64,000 nt of DNA. It comes from DASZJY01 sp036260255 (lineage in GTDB: Bacteria; Actinomycetota; Acidimicrobiia; Acidimicrobiales; AC-14). Below, piece by piece: positions 28,831 through 37,232 of the stretch (the first letter of the stretch is position 1; each line of letters starts with the position of its first letter). The stretch is from contig DATAAF010000097.1 of NCBI GenBank assembly GCA_036260255.1, positions 18,828 through 82,827 on the forward strand. The letters are read 5' to 3'. The notes under the pieces are model-generated. The model was not told where the DNA came from. It ran no database searches and saw only the letters and a program-made list of their open reading frames with translations. Both the position numbers and the translations under genes were made by a program.

Positions 28831-31800
28831 ATGGCCGTCCCCGCGCTCGAGCGGTTCTCCCCGGTCACCCGGGCGTGGTTCGAGTCCACCTTCGAGGCGC
28901 CCACGCCCGCCCAGACGCAGGGATGGGCGGCCATCAGCGAGGGCCAGCACACCCTGGTCCTGGCCCCCACCGGGTCGGGCAAGACCCTCGCCGCCTTCCT
29001 GTGGTGCCTGGACCGACTCCTCGGCGCCCCGAAGGGGCTTGCCGAGGAGGAACCAAGCGGCGGGCCGCAGGCCCACGACGCCGTCGGGGGGAACTCGGGG
29101 GGCAGAGCCCCCCGAGGGCGCGAGGCGAAGCCGATCGGCGCCCCGAAGGGGCTTGCCGAGGAGGAACCAAGCGGCGGGCCGCAGGCCCACGACGCCGTCG
29201 GGGGGAACTCGGGGGGCAGAGCCCCCCGAGGGCGCGAGGCGAAGCCGAGCGTGCTCTATATCTCACCTCTGAAGGCGCTCTCCTACGACGTCGAGCGCAA
29301 CCTGCGGGCGCCGCTGGCCGGCCTGGCCGTGGAGGCGGCGCGGCAGGGGGTGGCGGCGCCGAGGATCTCGGTGGCGACCCGCACCGGCGACACGCCGCAG
29401 GCCGAGCGGCGGGACCTGGCCCGCCACCCGCCCGACATCCTCATCACCACCCCCGAGTCGCTCTACCTGATGCTCACCTCGTCGGCCCGGGAGGTGCTGG
29501 CGGGGGTCGAGCACGTGATCGTGGACGAGATCCACTCGGTGGCCGGCACCAAGCGGGGCGCCCACCTCGCCCTCTCGCTGGAGCGCCTCGAGCGGCTTAC
29601 CGAACGGTCGCCGCAGCGAATCGGCCTCTCGGCGACGCAGCGGCCCCTCGACGAGATCGCCCGCTTCCTCGGCGGCCGTCAGCGGGACCCGGGCACCGGG
29701 GAGTGGCGGCCCCGGCCCGTCGCCGTGGTGGACGCCGGCGTCCGCAAGCCCCTCGAGATCGAGGTCGTGGTGCCGGTCGAGGACATGTCCGAGCTGGGCA
29801 CGCCCGTCGACGAGGGGCACGTCATGTCCGGGCCGGCGGCCGGCCAGCCCGAGGCCCGCCACTCGATCTGGCCGGCCATCCATCCCGTGCTGCTGGACCT
29901 CATCGAGGCCCATCGGTCGACGCTCGTATTCGTTAACTCCCGCCGGCTGGCCGAGCGCCTGGCCGCCCGCCTCAACGACCTGGCCGGGCGCGACCTGGTG
30001 CGGGCGCACCACGGGTCGGTGGCCCGCGAGCAGCGCCTCGAGATCGAGGACGCCCTCAAGGCCGGCACCCTGCCCGCCCTGGTCGCCACCAGCAGCCTGG
30101 AGCTGGGCATCGACATGGGCGCCATCGACCTCGTCGTGCAGGTGGAGTCGCCGACCTCGGTGGCCAGCGGCCTGCAGCGGATCGGCCGGGCCGGGCACAA
30201 GGTCGGCGAGCCCTCGAGGGGCCGCATCTTCCCCAAGTTCAGGGGCGACCTGGTCGAGGCGGCGGTCGTGGTCATGCGTATGAAGGCGGCCCTGATCGAG
30301 GAGACCAAGGTCCCCCGGAACCCGCTCGACGTCCTCGCCCAGCAGATCGTGGCGATGTGCGCGGTCGAGGAGGTCACCGTCGACGAGGTGGCCGAGGTGA
30401 CCGCGGGCGCCTATCCCTTCGCCGACTGCACCCCGGCGGTGCTCGAAGGGGTGCTCGACATGCTGGCCGGCCGCTATCCGTCCGACGACTTCGCCGAGCT
30501 GCGCCCCCGCATCACGTGGGACCGGGTCGAGGGCACCCTCCGGGGGCGCGCCGGCGCCCGCATGCTGGCCGTCACCAGCGGGGGCACGATCCCCGATCGA
30601 GGCCTGTACGGGGTGTTCACGGCCGGCTCCGACGGCAAGGGCGGCGTCCGCCTGGGGGAGCTGGACGAGGAGATGGTCTACGAGAGCCGGGTGGGGGAGA
30701 CCTTCGTGCTCGGGGCCTCGACGTGGCGCATCGAGGAGATCACCCGAGACCGGGTGATCGTCACCCCCGCGCCCGGCGAGCCCGGCAAGATGCCGTTCTG
30801 GCACGGCGACGGGCTCGGCCGGCCGGCCGAGCTGGGCCGGGCGGTGGGGGCGTTCCTCCGCGAGGTCGACGGGTGGTCCGACGAGCGCCTGGCCGAGGAG
30901 TGCTCGCTCGACCCGCTCGCCCGGCGGAACCTGCGCGCCTACCTGGCCGAGGAGCGGTCGGTCACCGGTGCCCTCCCCACCGACCGCCAGGTCGTCGTCG
31001 AGCGCTTCCGCGACGAGCTGGGCGACTGGCGCATCTGTGTGCTCTCGCCCCTGGGCGGAAGGGTCCACGCCCCGTGGGCGCTGGCCATCGAGGCCACGGT
31101 GCGCTCGCGCCTGGGCCTCGAGGTGCAGACGATGTGGAGCGACGAGGGCGTGGTCGTCCGGCTGCCCGAGGCGGACGACGCCCCGCCGGTCGAGTCCGTC
31201 CTCCTCGAGCCCGAGGAGGTCGAGGACCTGGTGGTGCGCGAGCTGGGCAACAGCGCCCTCTTCGCCGCCCGCTTCCGGGAGAACGCGGCACGGGCGCTCC
31301 TCCTGCCCCGCCGGCGGCCCGGGTCGCGCACGCCCCTGTGGCAGCAGCGCCAGCGGGCCGCCGACCTGCTGGCGGTGGCGTCGCGGCACGGGTCGTTCCC
31401 CATCCTGCTCGAGACCTACCGCGAGTGCCTTCGCGACGTGTTCGACCTCCCTGCCCTGGTCGAGCTCATGACCGCGGTGCGGGCGCGGACGGTGCGGGTG
31501 GTGGCGGTCGACACCTCCCGCCCGTCGCCGTTCGCCTCCTCGCTGGCCTTCGCCTACGTCGCCAACTTCCTCTACGAGGGCGACGCTCCCCTGGCCGAGC
31601 GCCGGGCCCACGCCCTCACCCTCGACCGCGAGCTGCTGGCCGAGCTGCTCGGCGCCGAGGAGCTCCGGGAGCTGATCCACCCCGAGGCGCTGGACGCCCT
31701 CGAGACCGACCTCCAGTACCTCGACGAGCACCGCTGGGCCCGCGACGCCGACGAGGCGTCCGACCTCCTGCGCCGCCTGGGCGACCTGACCCGAGAGGAG

Positions 31801-33450
31801 CTGCGGGCCCGCTCGACCGCCGACTTCGCCGGCACCCTGCTCGACGGCCGCCGGGCGGTGGAGGTGCGGGTCGCGGGCGAGCCCCGTCTGATCCTGGCCG
31901 AGGACGCCGGCCGCTATCGGGACGCCCTGGGCGTCGTGCCTCCGCCCGGCGTTCCCGACGCCTTCCTCCAGCCGGTCGACGACCCGCTGGGGTCGCTGCT
32001 CGGGCGGTGGGCCCGCACCCACGGCCCCTTCACCACCGAGCAGGCGGCCTCCCGCTTCGGTCTGCCCGCCGGCGCGGTCGAGGGGCTGCTGGCCCGCCGG
32101 GCCGACGCCGGCCTCCTCCTGCGCGGGGAGTTCCGCCCGGGAGGCACGTCGAGGGAGTGGTGCGACCCCGACGTGCTGCGGTCGCTCCGCCGGCGGTCGT
32201 TGTCCGCCCTGCGGAAGGAGGTGGAGCCGGTCGACGCCACGGCGCTCGCCGACTTCCTCCCCGTTTGGCAGGGCGTGGGGTCGGGGGCCGCCGGCCTCGA
32301 GCGCCTGTACGAGGTCGTCGCCCAACTGCAGGGCGTGGCCATCCCGGCTTCGGCCCTCGAGCGCGACGTGCTCGCCGCCCGCGTGGCCGACTACTCGTCC
32401 CGGCTGCTCGACGAGCTGGCCGCCGCCGGCGAGGTCGTGTGGATCGGCGCCGGGCCGCTGGGCACCGACGACGGAAGGGTGATGCTCTTCCTCCGCGAGC
32501 GGGCCGCCGCCTTGCGCGCGCCGCCCGTGGGAGCGGCGGCCGAGCGTCCGTCCGGCGAGGAGCACGAGCGCCTGCGCGAGATGCTCGCCCGCCGGGGGGC
32601 GTGCTTCTTCCGGGAGCTGGCGTCCGCCGTGGGCGTCGACGACAAGGCCGCCCTCGACGCCCTCTGGGACCTGGTCTGGGCGGGCGAGGTCACCAACGAC
32701 TCCTTCGCCCCGTTGCGGGCCCTCGCCGGTGGCGGGCGGTCGGGGCGAACGAAGAGCTCCCGGCGCAGCCGCCGCCCCAACCTCGGGTCCCTCACCGTCC
32801 TCGGGCCGCCCCGGGCGCAGGGGCGGTGGTCGCTGGTGGACGCCGACCTGTCGGCCGGCTCGGTGACCTCCACCGAGCGGGCCCACGCCCTCGTCGCCGT
32901 CCTGCTCGACCGCCACGGCGTGCTCACCCGCGAGGCGGTGCGCGGAGAAGGCCATGCCGGCGGGTTCGCCGCCGTCTACCCCGTCCTGCGGGCGATGGAG
33001 GAGTCGGGGCGGGTACGGCGCGGCTACTTCGTCGCCGGCATGGGCGGGGCCCAGTTCGCCCTGCCGGGCGCGGTCGACCGCCTGCGGGCCCGGCGCGAGC
33101 GGGCCGACGACGCCAAGGGGGCGTTGGTGCTGGCCGCCACCGACCCGGCGAACGTCTATGGCCTCACCCTGCCCTGGCCGGTGCCCGGCCCGCGCCGGGT
33201 GGCGGGGGCGTACGTGGTGCTGGTCGACGGGGAGGGCGCGCTCTACGTGGAGCGGGGTGGGCGGGGCCTGGTCGGGCTACGGGCGTTCGACGGCACCTGG
33301 GAGGAGCGCGCCGTCGCCGCCCTCGACGTGCTGGTGACGAGCGGCAGAGCCCGCCGCCTCGCCGTCGAGCGCTACGACGAGACGCTCGAGCCGGTGCTGC
33401 GAGCCGCCGGGTTCGTCCCCTCGCCGCGAGGCCTGGTGCGATACGGATGA
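28831..33450 (+). CDS. lhr: Lhr-type ATP-dependent DNA helicase
   Basis: A 1539-residue superfamily 2 helicase of the long actinobacterial Lhr type, implicated in DNA repair. Motif I APTGSGKT is at residues 45-52, motif Ia ISPLKALSYDVERNLRAP follows, motif II is DEIH (VIVDEIHSVAGTKRGAHLAL), motif III LSATQRPLDEIA, and motif VI QRIGRAGH. A winged-helix region and the long Lhr C-terminal domain, with several wHTH-like repeats, follow. Residues 65-140, between motifs I and Ia, are two 38-residue units encoded by an in-frame palindromic DNA repeat. ATG start at 28831. Confidence 0.95.
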   Translation: MAVPALERFSPVTRAWFESTFEAPTPAQTQGWAAISEGQHTLVLAPTGSGKTLAAFLWCLDRLLGAPKGLAEEEPSGGPQAHDAVGGNSGGRAPRGREAKPIGAPKGLAEEEPSGGPQAHDAVGGNSGGRAPRGREAKPSVLYISPLKALSYDVERNLRAPLAGLAVEAARQGVAAPRISVATRTGDTPQAERRDLARHPPDILITTPESLYLMLTSSAREVLAGVEHVIVDEIHSVAGTKRGAHLALSLERLERLTERSPQRIGLSATQRPLDEIARFLGGRQRDPGTGEWRPRPVAVVDAGVRKPLEIEVVVPVEDMSELGTPVDEGHVMSGPAAGQPEARHSIWPAIHPVLLDLIEAHRSTLVFVNSRRLAERLAARLNDLAGRDLVRAHHGSVAREQRLEIEDALKAGTLPALVATSSLELGIDMGAIDLVVQVESPTSVASGLQRIGRAGHKVGEPSRGRIFPKFRGDLVEAAVVVMRMKAALIEETKVPRNPLDVLAQQIVAMCAVEEVTVDEVAEVTAGAYPFADCTPAVLEGVLDMLAGRYPSDDFAELRPRITWDRVEGTLRGRAGARMLAVTSGGTIPDRGLYGVFTAGSDGKGGVRLGELDEEMVYESRVGETFVLGASTWRIEEITRDRVIVTPAPGEPGKMPFWHGDGLGRPAELGRAVGAFLREVDGWSDERLAEECSLDPLARRNLRAYLAEERSVTGALPTDRQVVVERFRDELGDWRICVLSPLGGRVHAPWALAIEATVRSRLGLEVQTMWSDEGVVVRLPEADDAPPVESVLLEPEEVEDLVVRELGNSALFAARFRENAARALLLPRRRPGSRTPLWQQRQRAADLLAVASRHGSFPILLETYRECLRDVFDLPALVELMTAVRARTVRVVAVDTSRPSPFASSLAFAYVANFLYEGDAPLAERRAHALTLDRELLAELLGAEELRELIHPEALDALETDLQYLDEHRWARDADEASDLLRRLGDLTREELRARSTADFAGTLLDGRRAVEVRVAGEPRLILAEDAGRYRDALGVVPPPGVPDAFLQPVDDPLGSLLGRWARTHGPFTTEQAASRFGLPAGAVEGLLARRADAGLLLRGEFRPGGTSREWCDPDVLRSLRRRSLSALRKEVEPVDATALADFLPVWQGVGSGAAGLERLYEVVAQLQGVAIPASALERDVLAARVADYSSRLLDELAAAGEVVWIGAGPLGTDDGRVMLFLRERAAALRAPPVGAAAERPSGEEHERLREMLARRGACFFRELASAVGVDDKAALDALWDLVWAGEVTNDSFAPLRALAGGGRSGRTKSSRRSRRPNLGSLTVLGPPRAQGRWSLVDADLSAGSVTSTERAHALVAVLLDRHGVLTREAVRGEGHAGGFAAVYPVLRAMEESGRVRRGYFVAGMGGAQFALPGAVDRLRARRERADDAKGALVLAATDPANVYGLTLPWPVPGPRRVAGAYVVLVDGEGALYVERGGRGLVGLRAFDGTWEERAVAALDVLVTSGRARRLAVERYDETLEPVLRAAGFVPSPRGLVRYG
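29023..29250. repeat. two tandem 114-bp copies of the palindromic repeat inside lhr (locus C)
   Basis: Unit 1 is 29023-29136 and unit 2 is 29137-29250; they appear to differ at one base (GATC versus GAGC at the end). Each is 114 bp, a multiple of three, and adds 38 residues beginning GAPKGLAEEEPSGG. The 3' part is the inverse of the core at loci A and B, with the hairpin CTCGGGGGG-CAGAG-CCCCCCGAG. The 5' part carries further small palindromes such as GCGCCCCGAAGGGGC and GCGGGCCGCAGGCCC. Confidence 0.9.
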
Positions 33451-33518
33451 CTTGCTGGGTGGCGATTCGTCCCGTCACCGCCTGGGAACAAGCGCTCAGA
33501 GGCAAGGAGAGGAAACCT

Positions 33519-33878
33519 GTGTTCAAGCGATTGCTCTTCTCGGTGGCGATCGCCCTCGTCGTCGTCACCCTTTCGGCGTGTGCCTCCGACGACCCCAAGG
33601 AGGATGCCACCGTCACGAGCTGCGTTCCCGGCAATGAGACGGAGAAGCCGCAGGCCACCGGGCAGGTCAGGAACACGTCTTCGAAGACGAGCAGCTTCTT
33701 CGTCCGCATCGAATTCCACGACCCGAGCGGCAACCGGGTGAGCGAAGGTGTCGACACGATCACCGATGTCGAGCCAGGGACGTCGTCGCCGTTCACCATC
33801 ACCGGTCTTGCTCACGCCAAGGGACCCCTCAGCTGTGAGGTGGGAACGGTCCGGCGCACTGCCGCCCCCGGCGGCTGA
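33519..33878 (+). CDS. small lipoprotein with FxLYD-like domain
   Basis: A 119-residue exported lipoprotein. VFKRLLFSVAIALVVVTLSAC is a signal peptide with the lipobox LSAC. The mature part is a beta sandwich: ATGQVRNTSSKTSSFFVRIEF then EGVDTITDVEPGTSSPFTITG, the pattern of FxLYD/DUF3426 Ig-like domains. Two Cys in the mature part (TSCVPG and LSCEVG) probably form a disulphide. GTG start with AAGGAGAGG upstream. Lower GC in codons than the neighbouring genes. Confidence 0.75.
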   Translation: MFKRLLFSVAIALVVVTLSACASDDPKEDATVTSCVPGNETEKPQATGQVRNTSSKTSSFFVRIEFHDPSGNRVSEGVDTITDVEPGTSSPFTITGLAHAKGPLSCEVGTVRRTAAPGG

Positions 33879-33884
33879 TCTGCC

Positions 33885-34850
33885 CTAGACCGAGCGGAGG
33901 GCGGGCAGGAGCTCGTCCTCGGCCCAGCGGATGAACTCGCCCTGGTGGTCGCCGCCCACCTGCACGAGGGCGACGTGGGTGAACGCGGCGTCGACGTAGG
34001 GCCGCACCGCTTCGACGGCGCGCTCCACGTCGTCCCCGCAGGGGATCTCCTCGGCCACGTCCTCCGGCCGGACGAACTGGGTGGCGGCGTCGAACGCCGT
34101 CGGTCCGGGCAGCTCGGCGTTGACCTTGAAGCCGCCGGCGAACCAGCGGAACTGCTCGTGGGCCCGCGCCACCGCCGCCTCCCGGTCGCGGTCGAAGCAG
34201 AGCGGCACCTGGCCGACGCGGGGCTTGCCCGCGCCGCCGGCGGCGTCGAACGCGTCGCCGAGCTCCTGAGACGGCTCCACCGCGATCATGGCGTCGGCCA
34301 GCTCGCCCGCCAGCTGGCAGGACTGCGGGCCGGAGACGGCGACCCCGATGGGAGGCGGCGTCTCGGGGAGGTCCCAGATCTTGGCCGAGTCGGCTTCGAA
34401 GTACTCGCCGTCGTAGCTGAAGTAGCCGCCGGTGAACAGGCCGCGGATGATCTCGATCGCCTCGCGCAGCATTCGGTGGCGGACGTCGACCGACGGCCAC
34501 CCGCCGCCGATCACGTGCTCGTTGAGGTTCTCGCCCGACCCCAGGCCGAGCGTGAGCCTTCCGTCGGCGAGGAGCTGCACGGTCGCCGCCGCCTGGGCCA
34601 CGATTGTCGGGTGGTACCGGATGGTCGGGCAGGTCACGTAGGTCATGAGCGGCAGCTGTTCGGTGGCCAGGGCGGCCGCCCCGAGCACGCTCCACGCGTA
34701 GGGCGAATGGCCCTGGGCGTCCAGCCACGGGAAGTAGTGGTCGGAGATCACCGCGAAGTCGAACCCCGCCTGCTCCGCCGCCACCACGTGCGATACCAGC
34801 TCCTTGGGGCCGGCCTGCTCGCTCATCATCGTGTAGCCGAAGTCGGTCAT
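33885..34850 (-). CDS. LLM-class F420-dependent oxidoreductase
   Basis: A 321-residue luciferase-like TIM barrel resembling F420-dependent glucose-6-phosphate dehydrogenase-type enzymes: FDFAVISDHYFPWLDAQGHS, GRLTLGLGSGENLNEHVIGG (phosphate/F420 site) and IGVAVSGPQS are characteristic. It should transfer hydride between coenzyme F420 and an unknown substrate. It implies that the host makes F420. ATG start; divergent from the Nei-type glycosylase gene with 68 bases between; convergent with the small lipoprotein gene. Confidence 0.88.
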   Translation of the reverse strand: MTDFGYTMMSEQAGPKELVSHVVAAEQAGFDFAVISDHYFPWLDAQGHSPYAWSVLGAAALATEQLPLMTYVTCPTIRYHPTIVAQAAATVQLLADGRLTLGLGSGENLNEHVIGGGWPSVDVRHRMLREAIEIIRGLFTGGYFSYDGEYFEADSAKIWDLPETPPPIGVAVSGPQSCQLAGELADAMIAVEPSQELGDAFDAAGGAGKPRVGQVPLCFDRDREAAVARAHEQFRWFAGGFKVNAELPGPTAFDAATQFVRPEDVAEEIPCGDDVERAVEAVRPYVDAAFTHVALVQVGGDHQGEFIRWAEDELLPALRSV

Positions 34851-34918
34851 GGGACGAGCCTGCCCACCCCGGCGGTGGGGGAACCTGGCCGGTAGCCTGC
34901 TCCCAGTGGTTCGGCCCG

Positions 34919-35719
34919 GTGCCTGAAGGCGACACCCTCTACCGCACGGCGGCCACGCTGCAGCGTTGGATCGGCGGCCGGCAGATCACCGAGGCGACCA
35001 CCTCGGTCCCCGGCCTGCCCGTCGACCGCATCGTGGGCCAGCGGGTGGAGTGGGCGGAGGCCTGGGGAAAGCACCTGCTCGTGCGCTTCAGCTCGGGCCA
35101 GGTCCTGCACACCCACCTGCGCATGAGCGGGTCGTGGCACGTGTACTCGTTCGGCGACCGGTGGCGGCGGCCCGCCCGCCAGGCCCGCCTGCTGCTGGTG
35201 TGCGGGGACCGGGTGGCCGTGTGCTTCAACGCCCCGGTGGTCGAGCTGCTGGCCGCCCAAGCCGAGGAGGTGCACCCCGCCCTGGCCCGGCTGGGGCCCG
35301 ACGTGCTGGGGGAGACGCTCGACCTCGACGAGGTGCGCCGCCGGGCCCGGGCCCGGTCGCCGGAGCTGGCGGTCGGGGAGCTGCTGCTCGACCAGCGGGT
35401 GGTGGCCGGGATCGACAACATCTGGCGCTGCGAGGCCCTGTTCCTCGAGGGCCGCCATCCCAGCACACCGCAGCGCGCCCTCTCCGACGACGAGCTCGAC
35501 CGCCTGGTGACCACCGCCCGCCGGCTCATGCGGGCCAGCGCCGGCATCGACCCTCGAGGGGCGGCCGGGGGCCGTCCCGCCCCTCGCTGGGTCTACCGCC
35601 GTACCGGCCGCCCGTGCCGCCGTTGCGGAACGCCCATCCAGTCCGCCCTCCTGGGCGAGCAGGCCCGCCGGGTCTACTGGTGCCCGACCTGCCAGCCGGC
35701 ACCGGAGGCGAGCGGGTGA
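34919..35719 (+). CDS. nei: Fpg/Nei-family DNA glycosylase-AP lyase (Nei-type)
   Basis: A 266-residue bifunctional base-excision repair enzyme that removes oxidised bases. After loss of the initiator residue it begins PEGDTLYRTA, which supplies the catalytic Pro and Glu of the Fpg/Nei family. LHTHLRMSGSWHVY, VAGIDNIWRCEALFLE (H2TH region) and a C-terminal zinc finger CRRC...CPTC follow. The PEGDT start points to the Nei2-like branch rather than Fpg (PELPE). GTG start; the next gene follows after 79 bases on the same strand. Confidence 0.92.
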   Translation: MPEGDTLYRTAATLQRWIGGRQITEATTSVPGLPVDRIVGQRVEWAEAWGKHLLVRFSSGQVLHTHLRMSGSWHVYSFGDRWRRPARQARLLLVCGDRVAVCFNAPVVELLAAQAEEVHPALARLGPDVLGETLDLDEVRRRARARSPELAVGELLLDQRVVAGIDNIWRCEALFLEGRHPSTPQRALSDDELDRLVTTARRLMRASAGIDPRGAAGGRPAPRWVYRRTGRPCRRCGTPIQSALLGEQARRVYWCPTCQPAPEASG

Positions 35720-35798
35720 CTCATCGCGCGTCGCGGCCGCCCCCGTCGGCCGCGCCCTCGACCGGGCGTGCCCTACGGCCACCCGGGTCGCCCGCCCC

Positions 35799-37232
35799 AT
35801 GACCCAGCCGGGGCCGCCGCCGGTCGAGCCGGCCGGGGGAGGCGGCCCGCCCCGTCCGACGGTCCGGCGGAGGGTGTTCGTCGACCTGTCGCCTCTCCGC
35901 GAGTCCCGGGACTACCGGTGGCTGTTCTGGGGCCAGGCGGTCTCGTGGCTGGGACGCCAGGTAACCGCCGTCGCCATCCCCTACCAGGTGTACCTGCTGA
36001 CCAAGTCGTCGCTGGCCGTGGGCCTGGTGGGCCTCGTGAACCTCGGCCCGCTGGTCGGCCTGACCCTGGCCGGCGGGGCGGTGGCCGACGCCGTCGACCG
36101 CCGCAAGCTCCTCCTGGTCACCCAGGTGCTGCTCGCCCTGGCCAGCGTGGGACTGGCCCTCAACGCGTCGGTCGACGAGCCCGCCCTGTGGCCGATCTAC
36201 GTGCTCAGCGCCCTCATCGCCGGCCTTTCCGGCATCGACCTCCCGACCCGCAACGCCATGATGCCGAGGATGGTGGGGCGGGAGCGGATCCCCGCCGCCT
36301 CCGCCCTCGGCCAGATCCTCATGCAGGTCGGGCTGGTCGCAGGGCCCGCCCTGGCCGGCGTGGTCATCGGCCGGATCAGCCTGGCGTCCGCCTACTGGCT
36401 CGACGTGTCCACGTTCGTGGTGGCCATGGGCACCGTCCTGGCCATCCGTCCCCAGCCCCCCGAGGGCGGCGGCACCCGGGCAGGGATGGCCTCGATCGCC
36501 GAGGGCCTGCGGTTCCTGCGGGGCCGGCGGCTCCTCGTGAGCACGTTCCTCATCGACATCAACGCCATGGTGTTCGGCATGCCCCGGGCCCTCTTCCCCG
36601 CCCTGGGCACCAGCCTCTACGGCGGAGGCGCCGCCACTGTGGGTCTCCTCTACGCCGCCCCGGGCCTGGGCGCCCTGGTCGGCGCGCTGCTCACCGGGTG
36701 GGTGGGCGCGGTCCGCCGCCAGGGTCTGGCCGTGATCTGGGCGGTGGTGGGATGGGGCGCCGCCATCGCCGTCTTCGGCCTCGTCCCCTGGCTGCCCCTC
36801 GGCCTCGCCCTTCTCGCCCTCGCCGGAGCGGCGGACGTCATCTCCGCCGTTTTCCGCAACACCATCCTGCAGGTCAACGTGCCCGATGCCCTCCGGGGGC
36901 GGCTGTCGGCCGTCCACATCGCCGTGGTGACGGGCGGCCCCGCCCTGGGCGACGCCGAGGCGGGCGCCGTCGCCTCCCTCACCACCGCCCCGGTCGCGGT
37001 GGTCTCGGGAGGCGTCGCGTGCGTGGTGGGCGTGGCCGTCCTGCACCGGCTGATCCCGGAGCTGGCGGCCTACGACGCCGCCGGCGCCCCGGACCCCGAC
37101 CGCCCCCCGCCGCCCGAAGGGCGCCCGCCCGAACGCCCGTATACTCGGGATCGCGCCGAGCCGGGACCGAGCCCGCCGGCCCAAGAGTACGGCCCTGATC
37201 AGGGCGATCGCGAAGGGGTGCACGGTGCCTGA
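35799..37232 (+). CDS. MFS transporter (EntS/MFS_3-like)
   Basis: A 477-residue permease with about twelve membrane helices. The opening LRESRDYRWLFWGQAVSWLGRQV (split: LRESRDYRWLFWGQ, AVSWLGRQV) and the loop GGAVADAVDRRKLLL after helix 2 are typical of the enterobactin-exporter-like MFS_3 family. TRNAMMPRMVGRERIPAASAL sits in the later cytoplasmic region. An efflux role is likely but the substrate is unknown. The hydrophilic C terminus overlaps the start of the citrate synthase fusion by eight bases, so the two are co-transcribed. Confidence 0.87.
   Translation: MTQPGPPPVEPAGGGGPPRPTVRRRVFVDLSPLRESRDYRWLFWGQAVSWLGRQVTAVAIPYQVYLLTKSSLAVGLVGLVNLGPLVGLTLAGGAVADAVDRRKLLLVTQVLLALASVGLALNASVDEPALWPIYVLSALIAGLSGIDLPTRNAMMPRMVGRERIPAASALGQILMQVGLVAGPALAGVVIGRISLASAYWLDVSTFVVAMGTVLAIRPQPPEGGGTRAGMASIAEGLRFLRGRRLLVSTFLIDINAMVFGMPRALFPALGTSLYGGGAATVGLLYAAPGLGALVGALLTGWVGAVRRQGLAVIWAVVGWGAAIAVFGLVPWLPLGLALLALAGAADVISAVFRNTILQVNVPDALRGRLSAVHIAVVTGGPALGDAEAGAVASLTTAPVAVVSGGVACVVGVAVLHRLIPELAAYDAAGAPDPDRPPPPEGRPPERPYTRDRAEPGPSPPAQEYGPDQGDREGVHGA

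Noticed and set aside
29023..29250. CRISPR-like array because of two identical units
   Set aside because: Only two units, contiguous without spacers, and in frame within a gene; it is a tandem duplication of a palindromic element.
29263..32955. A 1230-codon minus-strand open frame antisense to lhr
   Set aside because: It is the mirror of the lhr codon bias; lhr has all helicase motifs and the antisense product shows low-complexity composition.
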